Assembly: GCA_038236865.1 (NCBI GenBank)
Contig: JBBRZI010000044.1
Span: 1 to 6,780 of the forward strand
Source of the DNA: UBA4729 sp038236865
GTDB lineage: Bacteria; Patescibacteriota; Saccharimonadia; Saccharimonadales; UBA4665
Direction of reading: 5' to 3'
Length of the DNA stretch: 6,780 nt
Shown: piece by piece, positions 5,651-6,780 of the stretch
Layout of the letters: the number at the start of each line of letters is the position of its first letter
Position numbering within the stretch: position 1 is the stretch's first letter
Program-made: the position numbers and the translations under genes
Notes under the pieces: generated by a model
Seen by the model: only the letters and a program-made list of their open reading frames with translations
Database searches by the model: none
What the model was told of the DNA's origin: nothing

Positions 5651-5959
5651 ATGAAAAAAGCAGTTATTCAAACCGGTGGCAAGCAATACGTAGTGACGGA
5701 AGGCGAGACTATCAAGGTCGAACTCCTCAAGACGGACGATAAAAACGTTACTTTTGAACCTCTTTTGGTGATTGACGGCGATACAGTTCAGGTTGGCGCC
5801 CCTAGCGTTGCCAAGGCGAGCGTCGTTGCTGAGGTCGTCAGCACGGATGTTCAGGCCGACAAGGTCACCAGCATCCGCTACAAGGCTAAGAAGCGCGTGC
5901 ACACCGTCAGGGGCCACCGCCAACACCAAACGATTCTCAAGATCACTAGTATTGCCTAG
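5651..5959 (+). CDS. rplU: 50S ribosomal protein L21 (bL21)
   Basis: This 102-residue protein of the large ribosomal subunit binds 23S rRNA. The family signature is clear from end to end: MKKAVIQTGGKQYVVTEGETIKVE at the N-terminus, followed by PLLVIDGD and VQVGAPSV in the middle and YKAKKRVHTVRGHRQ with ILKITSI at the C-terminus. Length is typical of bL21. The ATG at 5651 is fixed by the family's N-terminus, yet no Shine-Dalgarno precedes it and the promoter -10 ends only nine bases upstream. The usual partner gene rpmA (L27) does not follow; an intrinsic terminator comes 21 bases after the stop, so the gene appears to be its own transcription unit. Confidence 0.97.
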   Translation: MKKAVIQTGGKQYVVTEGETIKVELLKTDDKNVTFEPLLVIDGDTVQVGAPSVAKASVVAEVVSTDVQADKVTSIRYKAKKRVHTVRGHRQHQTILKITSIA

Positions 5960-5979
5960 TCCTTCCTAGGAACCCCACT

Positions 5980-6003
5980 AAGACGCCTATCATGGCGTTT
6001 TTT
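5980..6003 (+). terminator. intrinsic terminator of rplU
   Basis: ACGCC (5983-5987) pairs with GGCGT (5994-5998) around TATCAT, extended outward by A-U and G-U pairs to AAGACGCC/GGCGTTTT, with T at 5998-6003. The palindrome TTCCTAGGAA (5963-5972) lies between the stop codon and this hairpin. Confidence 0.85.
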
Positions 6004-6039
6004 AGTTCACAACCACAGTCAGCCAACCCCGATCTCCGT

Positions 6040-6045
6040 TATACT
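6040..6045 (+). promoter_or_regulatory. candidate -10 box for a small transcript
   Basis: TATACTGG occurs here exactly as in the ileS promoter (1970-1977). No good -35 can be seen 16-18 bases upstream and there is no TG extension, so the call is weak. If used, transcription would start near 6052. Confidence 0.35.
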
Positions 6046-6051
6046 GGGCGT

Positions 6052-6145
6052 AATACTTGTTTCGGAAGGCCGTGAACACCCTGCAAAGATTGTGCAAACT
6101 CGCCGAAAGTCCTGAAGCTAGAGCATTGCAGGCAACGCTGCCTTG
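6052..6145 (+). ncRNA. possible small structured RNA
   Basis: Downstream of the TATACTGG box, TTTCGG (6060-6065) can pair with CCGAAA (6103-6108), and AGGCA (6130-6134) with TGCCT (6139-6143) around ACGC. No reading frame of note starts here. I compared it by memory with SRP RNA, tmRNA and RNase P RNA; none of their hallmark motifs is present. The call rests only on a weak promoter plus two hairpins. Confidence 0.2.
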
Positions 6146-6168
6146 TGTGCGAGGTCCGTCCTCTCACA
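6146..6168. repeat. GTGAGAGG palindrome, copy 2 (one arm mutated)
   Basis: TGTGCGAGG, TCCGT, CCTCTCACA: identical to the other copies except A to C in the left arm, which breaks one pair. The unpaired loop TCCGT is conserved. Confidence 0.75.
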
Positions 6169-6208
6169 GCTAAGCTAGCGCATCATGTTACAGATATAGC
6201 TTTCGGTA

Positions 6209-6246
6209 ATTGTGAGAGGTCCGTCCTCTCACAGTCCTCTCACAAT
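6209..6246. repeat. GTGAGAGG palindrome, copy 3, with an extra right half
   Basis: TGTGAGAGG (6211-6219), TCCGT, CCTCTCACA (6225-6233), GT, then CCTCTCACA again (6236-6244). The left arm pairs with the near right arm over 9 bp, but with the far one over 11 bp (ATTGTGAGAGG with CCTCTCACAAT), suggesting that the original outer arm is the distal one and CCTCTCACAGT was duplicated. Confidence 0.8.
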
Positions 6247-6269
6247 GCCAGCGGGGGATTTCTCTGTCT

Positions 6270-6311
6270 TCATCCCAGCCCCTCCTGCCGCCCCAGCGTG
6301 GGCTGGAATGA
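6270..6311. repeat. 12-bp inverted repeat, TCATCCCAGCCC / GGGCTGGAATGA
   Basis: The arms at 6270-6281 and 6300-6311 pair over 12 positions with one mismatch in DNA, around an 18-base centre. The outer ends give GTCTTCATCCC and GGAATGACG, again the ATGAC/TCAT signature of the other small palindromes in this window, so it is probably another REP/MITE-like repeat. Confidence 0.65.
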
Positions 6312-6646
6312 CGTTGGGGCTAAGTCATTCGACTGCGTAACCATCCTCGTGCGAAACTATTTAGCTTTCCCCCAAGATACATAGACTGACTCAACAAAAT
6401 AATATTTCTAAGATATTGCTTGTGGATAAAATTTCGAAGAAAAGTGTGTAGTAGTAATTATAGCTACAAGTTGGGGCAAGTATTTTTGGGTTTCGTACAG
6501 GGTAAAAGGGGGTTTTATAGGATATTTGTGGCTGTTGTAGTAAGTATGTCAACAAAAAGCGTAGTAATTCTTCTAGTTGCGGCCCAATTTATTGGGTATA
6601 AATTTTGTTCAAAAAAGGCTTGTTTACACCTGTTAGCAAGCAGATA
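6312..6646. other. non-coding, AT-richer, C-poor stretch
   Basis: No convincing gene is seen. From about 6390 the base composition shifts to AT-rich, and over 6421-6545 the plus strand has many G but very few C (GGGG, GGGTAAAAGGGGG runs). The longest frame here (from a TTG at 6420 to 6650) has no ribosome binding site, no recognisable family and no close promoter. Its end from the ATG at 6547 would encode a 34-residue peptide with one hydrophobic segment (VVILLVAAQFIGY), which I do not consider supported. Confidence 0.4.
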
Positions 6647-6766
6647 CTAGTGAGCATAGGGTTGGCGGCAAAAAGGTCACTAGCCCTAACCAACACAAAT
6701 TGGTTAAAACTTAAAACCAAAATGGGTTTTTCTGGGGAGCGAACTAAACAATCCCCAGGAAGACCC
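6647..6766 (+). other. series of three hairpins, possible structured RNA or element end
   Basis: CTAGTGA (6647-6653) pairs with TCACTAG (6677-6683). AACCAA (6688-6693) pairs with TTGGTT (6700-6705), which can instead pair with AACCAA at 6715-6720. GGGTTTTTCTGGGGA (6724-6738) pairs with TCCCCAGGAAGACCC (6752-6766) over 15 positions around a 13-base loop. In the last stem the two non-Watson-Crick positions are G-U if the plus strand is transcribed, but would be A-C mismatches on the minus strand, so the plus strand is the likely RNA. It may continue past the window edge. Confidence 0.5.
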
Positions 6767-6780
6767 AAACAAAAATTGGA

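Noticed and set aside
1..5959. Alternative genetic code (UGA read as glycine, as in some CPR lineages)
   Set aside because: None of the four genes has an in-frame TGA and glycine positions use GGN codons; all four stop at TAG.
6145..6384. 79-codon open frame on the plus strand
   Set aside because: It overlaps two GTGAGAGG palindromes and the 12-bp inverted repeat; no family resemblance and no ribosome binding site.
6420..6650. 76-codon open frame with hydrophobic segments
   Set aside because: It begins at TTG without a ribosome binding site or promoter, and the hydrophobic residues may only reflect the T- and G-rich composition; the internal ATG at 6547 gives a 34-residue peptide without further support.
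6052..6780. SRP RNA, tmRNA, RNase P RNA or tRNA
   Set aside because: The SRP GGAAGG core lacks its AGCAG partner, there is no GAGGAAAGTC of RNase P, no tmRNA ends, and no tRNA T-arm GGTTCRA pattern.

Overview
The window looks like chromosomal DNA of a Patescibacteria/CPR-type bacterium, most likely Saccharibacteria (TM7). This is an inference from protein character: the isoleucyl-tRNA synthetase has the CPR-like variant of the HIGH region and the NWYVRRSRKRFW anticodon-domain signature, a small thioredoxin-fold protein resembles ones I associate with Saccharibacteria, and the first gene is the tail of a giant repeat-rich surface protein of a kind common in these lineages. The coding part is moderately GC-rich. 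The standard genetic code fits: none of the four genes has an in-frame TGA, and all four end in TAG.

Layout. Positions 1-1014 hold the C-terminal 337 codons of a large surface or fibre-like protein. Positions 1015-1411 are non-coding and packed with small palindromic repeats (TGTCATGCC family) that turn into a 20-bp-period degenerate array, which runs up to the promoter of a small CXXC-less thioredoxin-fold protein (1412-1678). Positions 1679-1947 are a mosaic of repeats, including a structured element of about 105 bp (copy A). Positions 1948-2221 hold an extended -10 promoter and a T-box leader with a clear antiterminator/terminator switch and an AUC specifier candidate. This leader controls ileS (2258-5197). 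Positions 5198-5612 are again non-coding and contain a GTGAGAGG palindrome, a TGTCAT-type repeat and copy B of the 105-bp element in the opposite orientation. A near-consensus promoter then drives rplU (5651-5959), which ends at an intrinsic terminator. The last 780 bases hold no convincing protein gene: a possible small RNA promoter, two more GTGAGAGG palindromes, a 12-bp inverted repeat, and an AT-richer, strongly C-poor stretch ending in three hairpins.

How it fits together. These are mostly single-gene transcription units of housekeeping translation genes, separated by unusually long, repeat-filled spacers; about one third of the window is non-coding. ileS is controlled by tRNA-Ile charging through the T-box. 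The small thioredoxin-fold gene and rplU have promoters so close to their ATG that their mRNAs are predicted to be leaderless, whereas ileS has a strong Shine-Dalgarno. No CRISPR array, tRNA, transposase or recombinase was seen. The most unusual content is the repeat families, above all the inverted pair of 105-bp elements flanking the ileS unit, whose base differences preserve RNA pairing.
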